Assembly (NCBI GenBank): GCA_017991595.1
Contig: JAGOQJ010000003.1
Location: forward strand, 1-64,000
Reading direction: 5' to 3'
Length of the DNA: 64,000 bases
From: Candidatus Didemnitutus sp.
GTDB taxonomy: Bacteria; Verrucomicrobiota; Verrucomicrobiia; Opitutales; Opitutaceae
A program made the position numbers and the translations under genes. Position 1 is the stretch's first letter. Every line of letters starts with the position of its first letter. Positions 17,321-25,727 of this stretch are shown here, piece after piece. Below the pieces are notes generated by a model. That model did no database searches, was not told the origin of the DNA, and saw nothing but the letters and a program-made list of their open reading frames with translations.

Positions 17321-18524
17321 CACCGGCAACATCGTCGCTGCGGTCGAAATCGGCACCGGCAAAATCGCCGTGCTCGTCGGCGAAGTCGCCCACGGACGCG
17401 CGCTCAACCTCATCGGCGTCGGCGTTGCGCAATCGCGCGGCGTGATGAAGGGCGAGGTCATCGACTACAAGGCCGCCAGCGAGGCGACCCATCAGGCGCT
17501 TGAGATGGCGGAGAAGAAGGCCGGCGCGCGCATCGAGGAGATCTGGCTGGCCCAGACTGGGCCGCACCTCGACGGCTTCTACAACGAGGCGGCGGTGAAC
17601 GTGAAGTCCGCCGACAACACCGTCACGCAGCTCGACATCGCGCAGGTCTGCCACCTCGCCAAGGAGAAGGAGTTGCCCCCGGGCCGCACGCGCATCCACG
17701 AGATCCGCCGGCCGTTCCGGCTCGACGGACGCGTCGTCGTCGATCCCGAGCACATGTCCGGCAACCGCCTTGAGGTCGGTTACTGGATCACGCACGGTCA
17801 GGAGAGCAAGGTCAGCGACAACATCCACGTCGTGGGCGGCTACCACGTCGAGGTGAAGGAGCTCGTGCTCTCGTCCCTTGCCGCCGGTTCGCTGCTCACC
17901 ACGGAGGAGGAGCGCACGCACGGCGTGCTCGTGCTCGACGTGGGCAAGGGCATCACGGACTATGTCCTCTACCGCGACGGCCACGTGCTCATCACGGGCT
18001 CGGTCCCGCTCGGCGGCGAGCACGTGACCAACGACCTCGCAATCGGGTTGCGCGTTACTGGCGCGCAGGCGGAGTTGCTGAAGCTCCGTTTCGGCCGCGC
18101 CGTCGTGCAGACGCGCGACAAGGCCGAGAAGGTCTGGCTGAATGGCGACATGTCCTTCGGCGACCGCCAGCTGCCCAAGCTCGCGATCGAGACCGTCGCC
18201 GCCGCGCGCATCCAGGAATTGTTCGAGGTCGTCCGCAAGAAACTCGGCCCGATGTTTTCGCCCGACCATTGCGCGGCGGGCGTGGTTGTGACCGGCGGCA
18301 CCGCGAAGCTGCCCGGCATCGAGGAGTCCGCCAGCCGCGTCTTCGGCCTGCCGGCGCGCCGCGGCGAGGCGCCTTCGTGGGTGAAGGACGAGCTCAAGGA
18401 CCCGGCGTTCAGCACCGTGCTGGGCGTCTTCCAATTCGGCCTCCGTGCGGCGCAGGAACGCCCGGCCTCGGGTCGCCGCAAGGGCGGCGGCTGGCTCAAC
18501 AACCTCACGAAACTTTTCTCCTGA
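17310..18524 (+). CDS. ftsA: Division protein FtsA (actin-like)
   Basis: A 404-residue actin-fold protein that tethers FtsZ to the membrane. Phosphate-1 is AAVEIGTGKIAVLVGE near the start. A C-terminal amphipathic peptide (GGWLNNLTKLFS) is the expected membrane anchor. The second phosphate loop reads DVGKGITD where homologues usually have DIGGGTTD, so nucleotide handling may differ. GTG start at 17310 overlaps ftsQ, and ftsZ follows after 10 nt. Confidence 0.92.
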   Translation: MISNTGNIVAAVEIGTGKIAVLVGEVAHGRALNLIGVGVAQSRGVMKGEVIDYKAASEATHQALEMAEKKAGARIEEIWLAQTGPHLDGFYNEAAVNVKSADNTVTQLDIAQVCHLAKEKELPPGRTRIHEIRRPFRLDGRVVVDPEHMSGNRLEVGYWITHGQESKVSDNIHVVGGYHVEVKELVLSSLAAGSLLTTEEERTHGVLVLDVGKGITDYVLYRDGHVLITGSVPLGGEHVTNDLAIGLRVTGAQAELLKLRFGRAVVQTRDKAEKVWLNGDMSFGDRQLPKLAIETVAAARIQELFEVVRKKLGPMFSPDHCAAGVVVTGGTAKLPGIEESASRVFGLPARRGEAPSWVKDELKDPAFSTVLGVFQFGLRAAQERPASGRRKGGGWLNNLTKLFS

Positions 18525-18534
18525 GGACACCGCG

Positions 18535-19833
18535 ATGAAGCACAACGAACTCCCGCTCGAGGCCATGGCCGACCCCGATGTGGCGATCAAGCTCGTCGGC
18601 GTGGGCGGCGGCGGCTCCAACGCCGTCGATCGCCTGAAGATGGAGAACCTCGAGCGCCTGCAACTCGCCGTGGTGAACACCGACGCCAAGGCGCTCGCCT
18701 CCTCGCCCGTGCAGGACAAGATCCTCATCGGCACCGGCATCACCCGCGGCCTCAGCGCCGGCGGCGATCCCGCGCTCGGTTATCAAGCCGCCACCGCTGA
18801 CCGCGAGAAGCTCGCGGCCGTCGTGCGCGACGCCGACCTGATTTTCCTCGTCGCCGGGCTCGGCGGCGGCACCGGTTCCGGCGCCACGCCGGTCGTGGCG
18901 GAGCTCGCCCGCGAGGCCGGCGCGCTCGTGATCGCCTTCGTGACGATGCCGTTCAGCTTCGAAGGCGGCCGGCGCCGCAAGCAGGCCGAGGAGGCCTTGC
19001 AGGAACTGCGCGCCGCCTGCCATGCGGTCATCCCGCTCTCGAACGACCTGCTGCTCCAGCAAGGCACGGAGCAGACGAGCGTGCTCGACGCCTTCGCGCG
19101 CGCCGACGAGTGGATCGGCCGCGGCGTGAAATCCATCTGGGGCATGCTCGCGCGCACCGGGCTCATCAATCTCGACTTCCAGGCGCTGCGCACGGCGTTC
19201 CAGACGCGCGGCGGCAAGACTCTCTTCGGCCTCGGCGTCGGCGAAGGCGAGAACGCCGCCCAGGCGGCCTTCGAGGATCTCAAGAATTGCCCGCTGCTCG
19301 CCACGCCCGAGTTCGCCCGCAAGGCCGACCGCCTGATGGTCAACATCACCGGCGGCCCCGACCTCAGCCTGACGAAGGTCAACGAGCTAATGACCGCGGT
19401 GACCGAGGAATTCGGACGCGAGGCCCACGTCATCATGGGCGCCGTGATCGACGAGAGCCTACACGGTAAGGTCGAGGTCTGCGTCATGGGCGCCACCGAC
19501 CTTGGCGGACGCACCTTCACGCGCGCGAAGCCGCTCACACCGACGCGCCGGACCGACAAGTCCCCGACCGACGCGAGCGAGCCGGCCGACGAGGCCGCAG
19601 CGGCGCCCGCCAGCGAAGCTCCGGCCAAGCCCGCCGGATCGACCGCGAAGGCCAAGGCAGCCACTGCTGCCGCCGCCGCGGCGAACAAGCCCTTGCAGGA
19701 GGAATTCGGCTTCGGCGGCACCGAGCCTGCGGCCAGCCGCGGCTCCTTCGACAAGTCCGACCGCAACCTCTTCGAAGGTCAGGATCTCGACGTGCCCACC
19801 TACCTACGGCGCGGTATCAAGGTGCCGGTCTGA
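18535..19833 (+). CDS. ftsZ: Division GTPase FtsZ with altered T7 loop
   Basis: A 432-residue tubulin homologue that builds the division ring. GTP-binding features include KLVGVGGGGSNAVD, NTDAKAL and the tubulin signature GGGTGSG. The T7 loop reads NLDFQALRT where E. coli has NVDFADVRT. The first Asp (D209 in E. coli) is kept, but the second (D212, needed for GTP hydrolysis) is Ala. An Ala/Lys/Pro-rich linker leads to the C-terminal tail DVPTYLRRGIKVPV, the FtsA-binding peptide. A GAGG ribosome site lies at 18523-18526. Confidence 0.95.
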   Translation: MKHNELPLEAMADPDVAIKLVGVGGGGSNAVDRLKMENLERLQLAVVNTDAKALASSPVQDKILIGTGITRGLSAGGDPALGYQAATADREKLAAVVRDADLIFLVAGLGGGTGSGATPVVAELAREAGALVIAFVTMPFSFEGGRRRKQAEEALQELRAACHAVIPLSNDLLLQQGTEQTSVLDAFARADEWIGRGVKSIWGMLARTGLINLDFQALRTAFQTRGGKTLFGLGVGEGENAAQAAFEDLKNCPLLATPEFARKADRLMVNITGGPDLSLTKVNELMTAVTEEFGREAHVIMGAVIDESLHGKVEVCVMGATDLGGRTFTRAKPLTPTRRTDKSPTDASEPADEAAAAPASEAPAKPAGSTAKAKAATAAAAAANKPLQEEFGFGGTEPAASRGSFDKSDRNLFEGQDLDVPTYLRRGIKVPV

Positions 19834-19902
19834 CCGGGCCGTTGGGCACTGCGCGCACCCGGTGTCCGTCCCTCCGGTTTCCGGGGCGGCGGGCTGAGCG
19901 CA

Positions 19903-19929
19903 GGGTAGGGCGCGTTCCGGGCGAACGCC
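19903..19929. repeat. GGGTAGGGCG hairpin repeat, copy 1
   Basis: A short element beginning GGGTAGGGCG with GCGTTC...GAACGC pairing lies in the ftsZ-obgE spacer. A second copy with the same start and a diverged stem is at 23383-23409. Both are intergenic and downstream of a gene on the plus strand. No T-run follows, so it is not a standard terminator. Confidence 0.5.
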
Positions 19930-19966
19930 ACTTGGCAAGCGCGCCGGATTCTGCAATTTGAGCGGC

Positions 19967-20998
19967 ATGTTCATCGACGAATGCACCATCAAGGCCCGCG
20001 CGGGCGACGGAGGCCGCGGCTGCGTGAGCTTCCGGCGCGAAAAATACGAGCCTTGGGGCGGACCCAACGGCGGCGATGGCGGCAAGGGTGGCGACGTCGT
20101 CCTGCGCGGCGACGACGACCAGAACAACCTCATCGATTTCAAATACAAGCCGCACTGGAACGCCGAGCGCGGCGAACATGGCCTCGGCAAGGACTGCAAC
20201 GGTCGCGAAGGCCGCCCCGCCATCCTGCGCGTGCCGCTGGGCACGATCGCCTACCGGCTCGACACGGGCGAGAAGGTGGCCGAGGTGCTCGAGGACGGCC
20301 AGGAGGCCGTGCTCCTGCGCGGCGGCAAGGGCGGCTTCGGCAACACGCGTTTCAAATCCTCTGTCAACCGCGCGCCGCGCAAGTTCGGCCCCGGCGAGCC
20401 GGGCGAGATCGGCGAGTATCGCCTCGAACTCAAGAGCATCGCGGACGTGGGCCTGGTCGGCTTCCCCAACGCCGGCAAATCCTCGCTCACCGGCATCATC
20501 ACCAAGGCGCACCCGAAGGTGGCCGCGTATCCCTTCACCACACTGCACCCGCAGATCGGCGTCATCGAGTATCCCGAGGACTACGAGCGGCTCGTGCTCG
20601 CCGACGTGCCCGGCCTCATCGCCGGCGCGAGCGAGAACCGCGGCCTCGGCCACCGTTTCCTCCGCCACATCGAGCGCTGCTCGCTCTTGCTCATCATCCT
20701 CGACATGGCCGGCACGGACAACCGCGACCCGCGCGATGACTACAAGCAGCTGTTGAAGGAACTCGAACTCTACGACCCCGCGCTGCTCAAGAAACCGCGC
20801 CTCATCGCTGCCAACAAGATGGACGAGGAGGCGGCCGCCGCTAACCTCAAGAAATTCAAGACCCGCTACAAGACCGCCGAGATCGTGCCGATCTCCTGCC
20901 TGAGCGACGAAGGCATTCCGAAGTTGAAGAAGGAATTGTTAAAACGCGTCCGCCGCCTGCGCACGAAGCAAAAGAAATCGCCCGCCAAGCGCACCTGA
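19967..20998 (+). CDS. obgE: Obg-family GTPase ObgE
   Basis: A 343-residue GTPase linked to 50S ribosome assembly. The N-terminal glycine-rich Obg fold (ARAGDGGRGCVSF, GGPNGGDGGKGGDV) precedes the G domain with GFPNAGKSSL (G1), a Thr in YPFTTLHP (G2), DVPGLI (G3) and AANKMD (G4). The C-terminal tail is basic. ATG 19967 is preferred to the in-frame TTG nine bases earlier. It lies after ftsZ with a 133-bp spacer. Confidence 0.95.
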   Translation: MFIDECTIKARAGDGGRGCVSFRREKYEPWGGPNGGDGGKGGDVVLRGDDDQNNLIDFKYKPHWNAERGEHGLGKDCNGREGRPAILRVPLGTIAYRLDTGEKVAEVLEDGQEAVLLRGGKGGFGNTRFKSSVNRAPRKFGPGEPGEIGEYRLELKSIADVGLVGFPNAGKSSLTGIITKAHPKVAAYPFTTLHPQIGVIEYPEDYERLVLADVPGLIAGASENRGLGHRFLRHIERCSLLLIILDMAGTDNRDPRDDYKQLLKELELYDPALLKKPRLIAANKMDEEAAAANLKKFKTRYKTAEIVPISCLSDEGIPKLKKELLKRVRRLRTKQKKSPAKRT

Positions 20999-21015
20999 GC
21001 AAACTTTCTCCCGCC

Positions 21016-21531
21016 ATGACCGAACACCGGCCCCTGTTGATGCGCGCCAACCGCCTGCTCGGCTCGGCGCTCGTGGAACACAATCTGGTGAAGTTCGAGG
21101 AGCTCGAGGTGGCCAACGAGCGCGTGCTCGAACTCGCCGCTCAGGGCAATTTCCGCCAAGCCTCCGTCCTCGGCATCCTCGTCAACGAGACGAAGGTCCT
21201 GAAGGAAGAACACGTGCTGCACACGGTGATGGACGAGCACGCGCTTGGCGTGATCGACCTGCGGCACTACGACGTGGCCGACGATGTGCGCCGCGATCTC
21301 GATCCCGGCATGTGCTGGGCGACGTGGACGGTGCCCTACGAGAAGGAGGAGGATTTCTGGTTTGTCGCCACCGCCTATTACCTCAGCCCCGCCGTGCGCA
21401 CCCATTGGGAAAAGAAGCTCGGCGGCACCGTCATCTGGCACGCGACCACGATGGAGGTGATCGCCGATTTCCTCGACCGCCTCCAAGCCGAGCGCGAGGC
21501 CGCCGCCAAGGCCAAACCCGCCACCGCCTGA
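21016..21531 (+). CDS. Stand-alone PilB/GspE N-terminal-like (MshEN-type) protein
   Basis: A 171-residue soluble protein immediately upstream of pilB (3-nt gap). It shows LLGSALVEHNLVKFEEL, SVLGILVNETKVLKEEH and later a VIADFLDRL segment. This layout resembles the N-terminal regulatory domain of GspE/PilB ATPases, but no ATPase domain follows. It may be a pilus or secretion regulator acting with the neighbouring ATPase. The family match is from pattern only and has not been tested by search. Confidence 0.55.
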   Translation: MTEHRPLLMRANRLLGSALVEHNLVKFEELEVANERVLELAAQGNFRQASVLGILVNETKVLKEEHVLHTVMDEHALGVIDLRHYDVADDVRRDLDPGMCWATWTVPYEKEEDFWFVATAYYLSPAVRTHWEKKLGGTVIWHATTMEVIADFLDRLQAEREAAAKAKPATA

Positions 21532-21534
21532 CCC

Positions 21535-23262
21535 ATGCCCCTCGGACGCGTTCAGACCCAAATCGTCGACCGGCTCGTGGAGCTGGGCAAGCTCACCGCC
21601 GAGCAGCGCCAGACGCTCGTCAGCCGCCCCGACGACACCACCGGCGAGCAACTCGACCAGCTGTTGCAGGGCGAGTTCAAGATCACGCCGCTACAGTTGC
21701 ACGTCGCGCGCTGCCGCGCGCTCGGCCTCACGCCGTTCAACGTCGCCCGCTACAAGGTCAACAGCACGACGTTCGAGAAGATCGACCAGGAATACTGCCA
21801 GAAGAACCTCATCCTGCCCGTCGGCCAGGCCGGCGACGTGCTGCTGGTCGCCTTCGCCAATCCCTTCGACACGCAGATCGCTGCCAAGATCGCCGAGAAG
21901 ACCGGCCTTCGCGTCGCGCGCCTGCTCTCGCGCGAGCAAGACATCAAGGACAAGTTCAAGAAGGACCACGCCGCCGAGCAGGTGCAGTTCTCCGACGTCG
22001 TCGACCAGCTCGGCGCGCAATTCTCAGACGAAGGCGAGGGCGAGGTTAGCGACGACGATCTCACGCACGAGGACTCGGCCCCGATCATCCAGCTGGCCAA
22101 CCGCATCATCGAGGACGCGTATTTCGGCGGCGCTTCGGACATCCACATCGAGCCGCAGGAGAAGGACCTCATTGTCCGCTACCGCATCGACGGCCTCACG
22201 CAGGAGAAGCTCCGTCTCCCCGCCAAGGTCTCCGGCGCGCTTGTCGCCCGCCTGAAGATCATGTGCAACCTCGACATCGCCGAGCGCCGGTTGCCGCAGG
22301 ACGGCCGCATCGTCTTCAAGCAATACAACAAGAAGGGCGTCGACATCGACCTCCGCGTCTCCACCGCGCCGCTCAACCACGGCGAAGGCGTCGTGATGCG
22401 TATCCTCGACAAGCAGAAGTCCACGCTCCCGCTGCCCGCCCTCGGCTTTACCGAGGAGAATCTCGCCAAGTATCGCGACTGCATCCGCCAGCCCTACGGC
22501 ATGATCCTCCACTGCGGACCGACCGGCTCCGGCAAGTCGATGACGCTCTACTCCGCGCTCAACGAGATCAACACCGCCGACGTCGTCATCCGCACCGCCG
22601 AGGATCCTATCGAATACACGCTGCCCGGCATCAACCAGATGCAGATGCACCGGCAGATCGGCCTCACCTTCGCCGCCGCACTCCGCGCCTTCCTCCGTCA
22701 GGACCCCGACATCATCCTCGTCGGCGAAATCCGCGACAAGGAGACGGCCAACATCGCCGTCGAGGCCGCGCTCACGGGCCACTTGCTCATCTCCACGCTG
22801 CACACCAACGACGCGCCCAGCACGGTCGCCCGCCTCACGGACATGGGCATCGAGCCGTTCATGATCTCGTCGTCGCTCGTGTGCGTCTGCGCCCAGCGCC
22901 TCATGCGCCGCGTCTGCAAGAGCTGCCGCGTCGCCTACGAGCCGGAGGGCCGCGAGAAGGACCTTCTCCAACGCGGCATCGGCTGGAGCGGCCAGATCTA
23001 CAAGGCGGCGCCGAAGGGTTGCCCGAAGTGCAACGGCAGCGGCTACAAGGGGCGCGTCGGCATCCACGAATTGATGGTGACCAACGAGGAACTTATCGAA
23101 GGCATCAACAAGGAGCTGGAGACCGCCGAGCTGAAGAAGATCGCGATGCGCGGCGGCATGAAGACGCTCCACCAGGACAGCCTGATCAAGGTGAAGGACG
23201 GTCTCACGACGCTCGCCGAAGCCCTCAGCACCGTGCCGCAGGACATGGAACTGCGCGGGTGA
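21535..23262 (+). CDS. pilB: Type IV pilus / type II secretion assembly ATPase (PilB/GspE)
   Basis: A 575-residue hexameric ATPase that powers pilus or pseudopilus extension. The N-terminal MshEN-type domain (about 1-150) precedes a catalytic half with Walker A GPTGSGKS, the Asp box RTAEDPIEY, Walker [13 protein letters not shown] and the His box [14 protein letters not shown] tetracysteine zinc site is seen as CKSC and CPKC about 30 residues apart. No other pilus gene is in the window, so PilB and GspE cannot be separated here. Confidence 0.92.
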   Translation: MPLGRVQTQIVDRLVELGKLTAEQRQTLVSRPDDTTGEQLDQLLQGEFKITPLQLHVARCRALGLTPFNVARYKVNSTTFEKIDQEYCQKNLILPVGQAGDVLLVAFANPFDTQIAAKIAEKTGLRVARLLSREQDIKDKFKKDHAAEQVQFSDVVDQLGAQFSDEGEGEVSDDDLTHEDSAPIIQLANRIIEDAYFGGASDIHIEPQEKDLIVRYRIDGLTQEKLRLPAKVSGALVARLKIMCNLDIAERRLPQDGRIVFKQYNKKGVDIDLRVSTAPLNHGEGVVMRILDKQKSTLPLPALGFTEENLAKYRDCIRQPYGMILHCGPTGSGKSMTLYSALNEINTADVVIRTAEDPIEYTLPGINQMQMHRQIGLTFAAALRAFLRQDPDIILVGEIRDKETANIAVEAALTGHLLISTLHTNDAPSTVARLTDMGIEPFMISSSLVCVCAQRLMRRVCKSCRVAYEPEGREKDLLQRGIGWSGQIYKAAPKGCPKCNGSGYKGRVGIHELMVTNEELIEGINKELETAELKKIAMRGGMKTLHQDSLIKVKDGLTTLAEALSTVPQDMELRG

Positions 23263-23502
23263 GACATGGGTGTGCCGTGAAACCGCGAAACACACCAAAC
23301 CCACGAAAAGCGCCGTCCCCGCAGCAGCCAGCGTGAGCCGGCTGTTCTCTCTCTCCGGCATAGGGGTGGTCCGCGTGCCGTGGGGTAGGGCGGGTTCTCC
23401 GAACGAGCCGCCCCGCTCTGGCTCCTGACTTGGAGTGCTCGCGCTCTGGCCTTGCCGTGTATTCGTCGGTCCTCTGTTCTCCTTCATCCGCCCTCCGCCA
23501 TC
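23263..23502. other. 240-bp spacer with repeats, no gene seen
   Basis: Between pilB and the LysE gene I see no convincing gene. It starts with a GAAACACACCAAACCCACGAA stretch that is weakly periodic, then holds the second GGGTAGGGCG hairpin copy at 23383-23409. A promoter for the downstream gene is plausible but no consensus stood out. Confidence 0.5.
23383..23409. repeat. GGGTAGGGCG hairpin repeat, copy 2
   Basis: It starts with GGGTAGGGCG like the copy at 19903-19929 and contains a GTTC...GAAC stem flanked by GGC...GCC. The stem has mismatches, so the shared start and layout are the stronger evidence. Confidence 0.5.
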
Positions 23503-24132
23503 GTGTCCTACTGGCCTGAATTCCTGACCATCGCTGTAGCGCACGCGCTCGCCGTGGCGAGTCCCGGGCCGGACTTCGCCCTCGTGTTGCGCCAGAGCCT
23601 CGCGCACGGCCGCCGCGTCGCGGTGTGGGCGAGCATCGGCATCGGCTGCGGCATCTCGTTTCACGTTGCCTACTGTTTCCTCGGACTCGGCGTGCTGTTG
23701 AAGGAATCGCCCGTGGCATTGAACGTCGTCCGCTATCTCGGCGCCGCCTACCTCGCGTGGGTCGGCGTGCAGGCGCTCCGCGCGCGACCACGCGAAGGCG
23801 ACCTCGACCTTGCCGAAGGCGATGCGGCACCGACAAACGGCGCGGCGTGGACGCAGGGCTTCATCGTCAACGTGCTCAATCCGAAGGCCGCGCTGTTCTT
23901 CATCTCGCTTTTCGCGCTGCGCGTCAGCCCCGGCACGCCGCCGCTCGTGAAAGTGGGCTACGGCGTGTGGCTCGTGCTCGCGACGATGGGGTGGTTCTGT
24001 CTCGTGTCGGTGCTTTTCACCAAGCCCGAGGTCCGCCGCCGCTTCCTCCGCCACGGCCACTGGATCGACCGCGCGCTCGGCGTGGTCTTCCTCGCCTTCG
24101 CCGTCGCGCTGGTGCTGGCGAAGTTGGGGTGA
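23503..24132 (+). CDS. LysE/RhtB-family amino acid exporter
   Basis: A 209-residue inner membrane protein with about six hydrophobic helices. The N-terminal LTIAVAHALAVASPGPDFALVLRQS contains the family PGPD motif. GFIVNVLNPKAALFF is the second conserved stretch of RhtB/LysE exporters. The GTG at 23503 gives a natural family start; the frame further upstream is not membrane-like. The substrate is unknown, probably an amino acid. It is convergent with the next gene, with 3 nt between stops. Confidence 0.85.
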   Translation: MSYWPEFLTIAVAHALAVASPGPDFALVLRQSLAHGRRVAVWASIGIGCGISFHVAYCFLGLGVLLKESPVALNVVRYLGAAYLAWVGVQALRARPREGDLDLAEGDAAPTNGAAWTQGFIVNVLNPKAALFFISLFALRVSPGTPPLVKVGYGVWLVLATMGWFCLVSVLFTKPEVRRRFLRHGHWIDRALGVVFLAFAVALVLAKLG

Positions 24133-24135
24133 TTT

Positions 24136-24447
24136 TTAGGAACCCCCGCGATCGCAGGTGTGTTTGTGAGTTCGTGCAGCGGACTTATTCCGCAGGTGAG
24201 TGCGCCAACGATGCCACGCGTGCCAAGCCAAGTAGAGACCAAGGGCAGTCGACACCACACCGGCGATAAATGCCTGTATCGGTCCCATCGGTCCTGATTT
24301 CCCACCGCCGGGCGTCACGACCGATGCACCATCACGAAAACCGTGCACACTGAGAAACAAAAGCTGGGCACCTCCAAACAAGAGCAAAGCGGCCAGCATA
24401 GTCGGTGCCCAGCGGTATTCAGTTTGGGGTTGGATTTGGGGCTCCAT
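24136..24447 (-). CDS. Small two-helix membrane protein downstream of mnmA
   Basis: A 103-residue protein starting 17 nt after the mnmA stop on the same strand. Two hydrophobic helices at about residues 15-35 and 57-75 are joined by a Gly/Pro-rich loop (VVTPGGGKSGPMGP). The C-terminal tail is rich in His, Arg and Lys. No family recognised. The first codons (PQIQPQTE) are encoded by a CCCAAAT-like heptad tract. Close spacing suggests co-transcription with mnmA. Confidence 0.5.
   Translation of the reverse strand: MEPQIQPQTEYRWAPTMLAALLLFGGAQLLFLSVHGFRDGASVVTPGGGKSGPMGPIQAFIAGVVSTALGLYLAWHAWHRWRTHLRNKSAARTHKHTCDRGGS
24418..24445 (-). repeat. Heptad tract (CCCAAAT family) at the start of the small membrane protein gene
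   Basis: On the minus strand the sequence reads as CCCCAAA, TCCAACC, CCAAACT and similar 7-bp steps. It is less regular than the tracts at 8066 and 46998 but has the same composition. It encodes the Gln/Pro-rich N-terminus of the small membrane protein. Confidence 0.4.
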
Positions 24448-24464
24448 TGCAGTCGTCGGATGGC

Positions 24465-25619
24465 TCACACAAACACTCCGCCGCCGAGCAATTCCTCGCC
24501 GCGGTAGAGGGCCATGATCTGGCCGGGGGCGAGGGCGCGTTGGGGCGTGGTGAAACGGAGGGTGGCCGCGTAAACAGCTTCGCCGACGTGGCTCGGTGCA
24601 TCGGGAATGAACTCCACGGGCACGCGCGGATCGCGGTAGCGGACGCGGCATTCGAGCGTCGTGGGCTCGGTGATGGGCTCGCCGATGAAGCTCAGGCTGT
24701 GCACACGGCATTCGGTCGTCCAGAGGCCGGGCGCGGCGGGGCCGTCGAAGGCGACGAGCAGCGCGTGGTCGCCGGCGCGTTTGCCGACGACGACGTAGGC
24801 TTGGTGGTCCGTGTTCGACGGGATGCCAATGCCCTTGCGCTGGCCGATGGTAAAGTAGTGCAGCCCGCGGTGCTCGCCGAGCACGCGTCCGTCGCTGGCA
24901 CGCACGATCGGTCCGGGATGCTCCGGCACGTAGGCCTTGAGGAAATCGGCCATCTTCACCTCGCCGATGAAGCAGATGCCCTGGCTGTCCTTCTTCGTCG
25001 CGGTCGGCAGGCCGGCGCGCGCGGCGAGCGCACGCAGTTCGGGCTTGGGCAAATCGCCGATGGGAAAACGAGCAAACGCGAGCTGCTCCTGACTCAGCAG
25101 CGCGAGGAAGTAGGACTGGTCCTTGTTTTTGTCGGCTCCTTCGAGCAGCGCGTAGCGCTGCGGCTGAATGCTGAAGGCTGAATGCTGAACGCCCGTTTCT
25201 GGCGCTCTGCGTTCTGCGCTCAGCGCTACGCGCCTGGCATAATGTCCCGTCGCGAGCCCTTGAAAACCTTCGGCGCGGGCGTAGGCGGCGAAGACGCCGA
25301 ACTTCACGCGGCTGTTGCACATCACGTCGGGGTTCGGCGTGAGGCCGCGCTGGTAGCCGTCGAGCAGGTAATCGACGACGAGCTCGCGGTATTCGCGCAT
25401 CAGGTTGACGACGCGAAACTCGAGCCCGAGGCGATCGCACACGGCGCGCGCGTCTTCGATGTCCTGCATCCACGGGCAGTGGCCGATGACGTTGTCCTCG
25501 TTGATCCAGTTCTTCATGTAGGCGCAGACGACGTCGTGGCCCTGTTCCTTGAGGAGCAGGGCGGCGACGGAGCTGTCGACTCCGCCCGAGAGGGCGACGA
25601 GGAGGCGTTCGCGGGCCAT
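24465..25619 (-). CDS. mnmA: tRNA 2-thiouridylase MnmA with heptad-repeat insert
   Basis: A 384-residue enzyme that thiolates U34 of tRNAs for Lys, Glu and Gln. The PP-loop [12 protein letters not shown], the catalytic Cys in [23 protein letters not shown], the second Cys in GICFIGE and [11 protein letters not shown] are all present. Between ATGHYARRV and RYALLEG about 23 residues (ALSAERRAP...SAFSIQPQ) have no counterpart in typical MnmA. They are encoded by a 7-bp repeat array (about 25162-25231). It is divergent from the GH13 gene across 108 bp. Confidence 0.93.
   Translation of the reverse strand: MARERLLVALSGGVDSSVAALLLKEQGHDVVCAYMKNWINEDNVIGHCPWMQDIEDARAVCDRLGLEFRVVNLMREYRELVVDYLLDGYQRGLTPNPDVMCNSRVKFGVFAAYARAEGFQGLATGHYARRVALSAERRAPETGVQHSAFSIQPQRYALLEGADKNKDQSYFLALLSQEQLAFARFPIGDLPKPELRALAARAGLPTATKKDSQGICFIGEVKMADFLKAYVPEHPGPIVRASDGRVLGEHRGLHYFTIGQRKGIGIPSNTDHQAYVVVGKRAGDHALLVAFDGPAAPGLWTTECRVHSLSFIGEPITEPTTLECRVRYRDPRVPVEFIPDAPSHVGEAVYAATLRFTTPQRALAPGQIMALYRGEELLGGGVFV
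25162..25231. repeat. Heptad repeat element (TCAG/CTGA family) inside mnmA
   Basis: About ten 7-bp units in a row. The left arm has four of the type GGCTGAA/TGCTGAA; two divergent units follow. The right arm has four of the type GCTCTGC, GTTCTGC, GCTCAGC and GCTACGC. The right arm is an imperfect reverse complement of the left, so the whole could fold into a hairpin. It is read in frame as about 23 extra residues of MnmA. Confidence 0.85.
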
Positions 25620-25727
25620 GAAGGAGGGCAGCGTAGGAGGGAAACGGCGCAGTGCAACAGGCGGAAATCCCCGGGGCGACAAAGCGTTGTTGCCGGTTGG
25701 CACGGTTCCGGCGTTGAATGAACTCCT

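Noticed and set aside
17178..18743. A 521-residue minus-strand frame across ftsA and the ftsZ start
   Set aside because: Shadow of ftsA; composition typical of antisense GC-rich frames.
22024..24060. A 678-residue minus-strand frame over pilB and the LysE gene
   Set aside because: Antisense shadow in GC-rich DNA; pilB and LysE motifs are on the plus strand.
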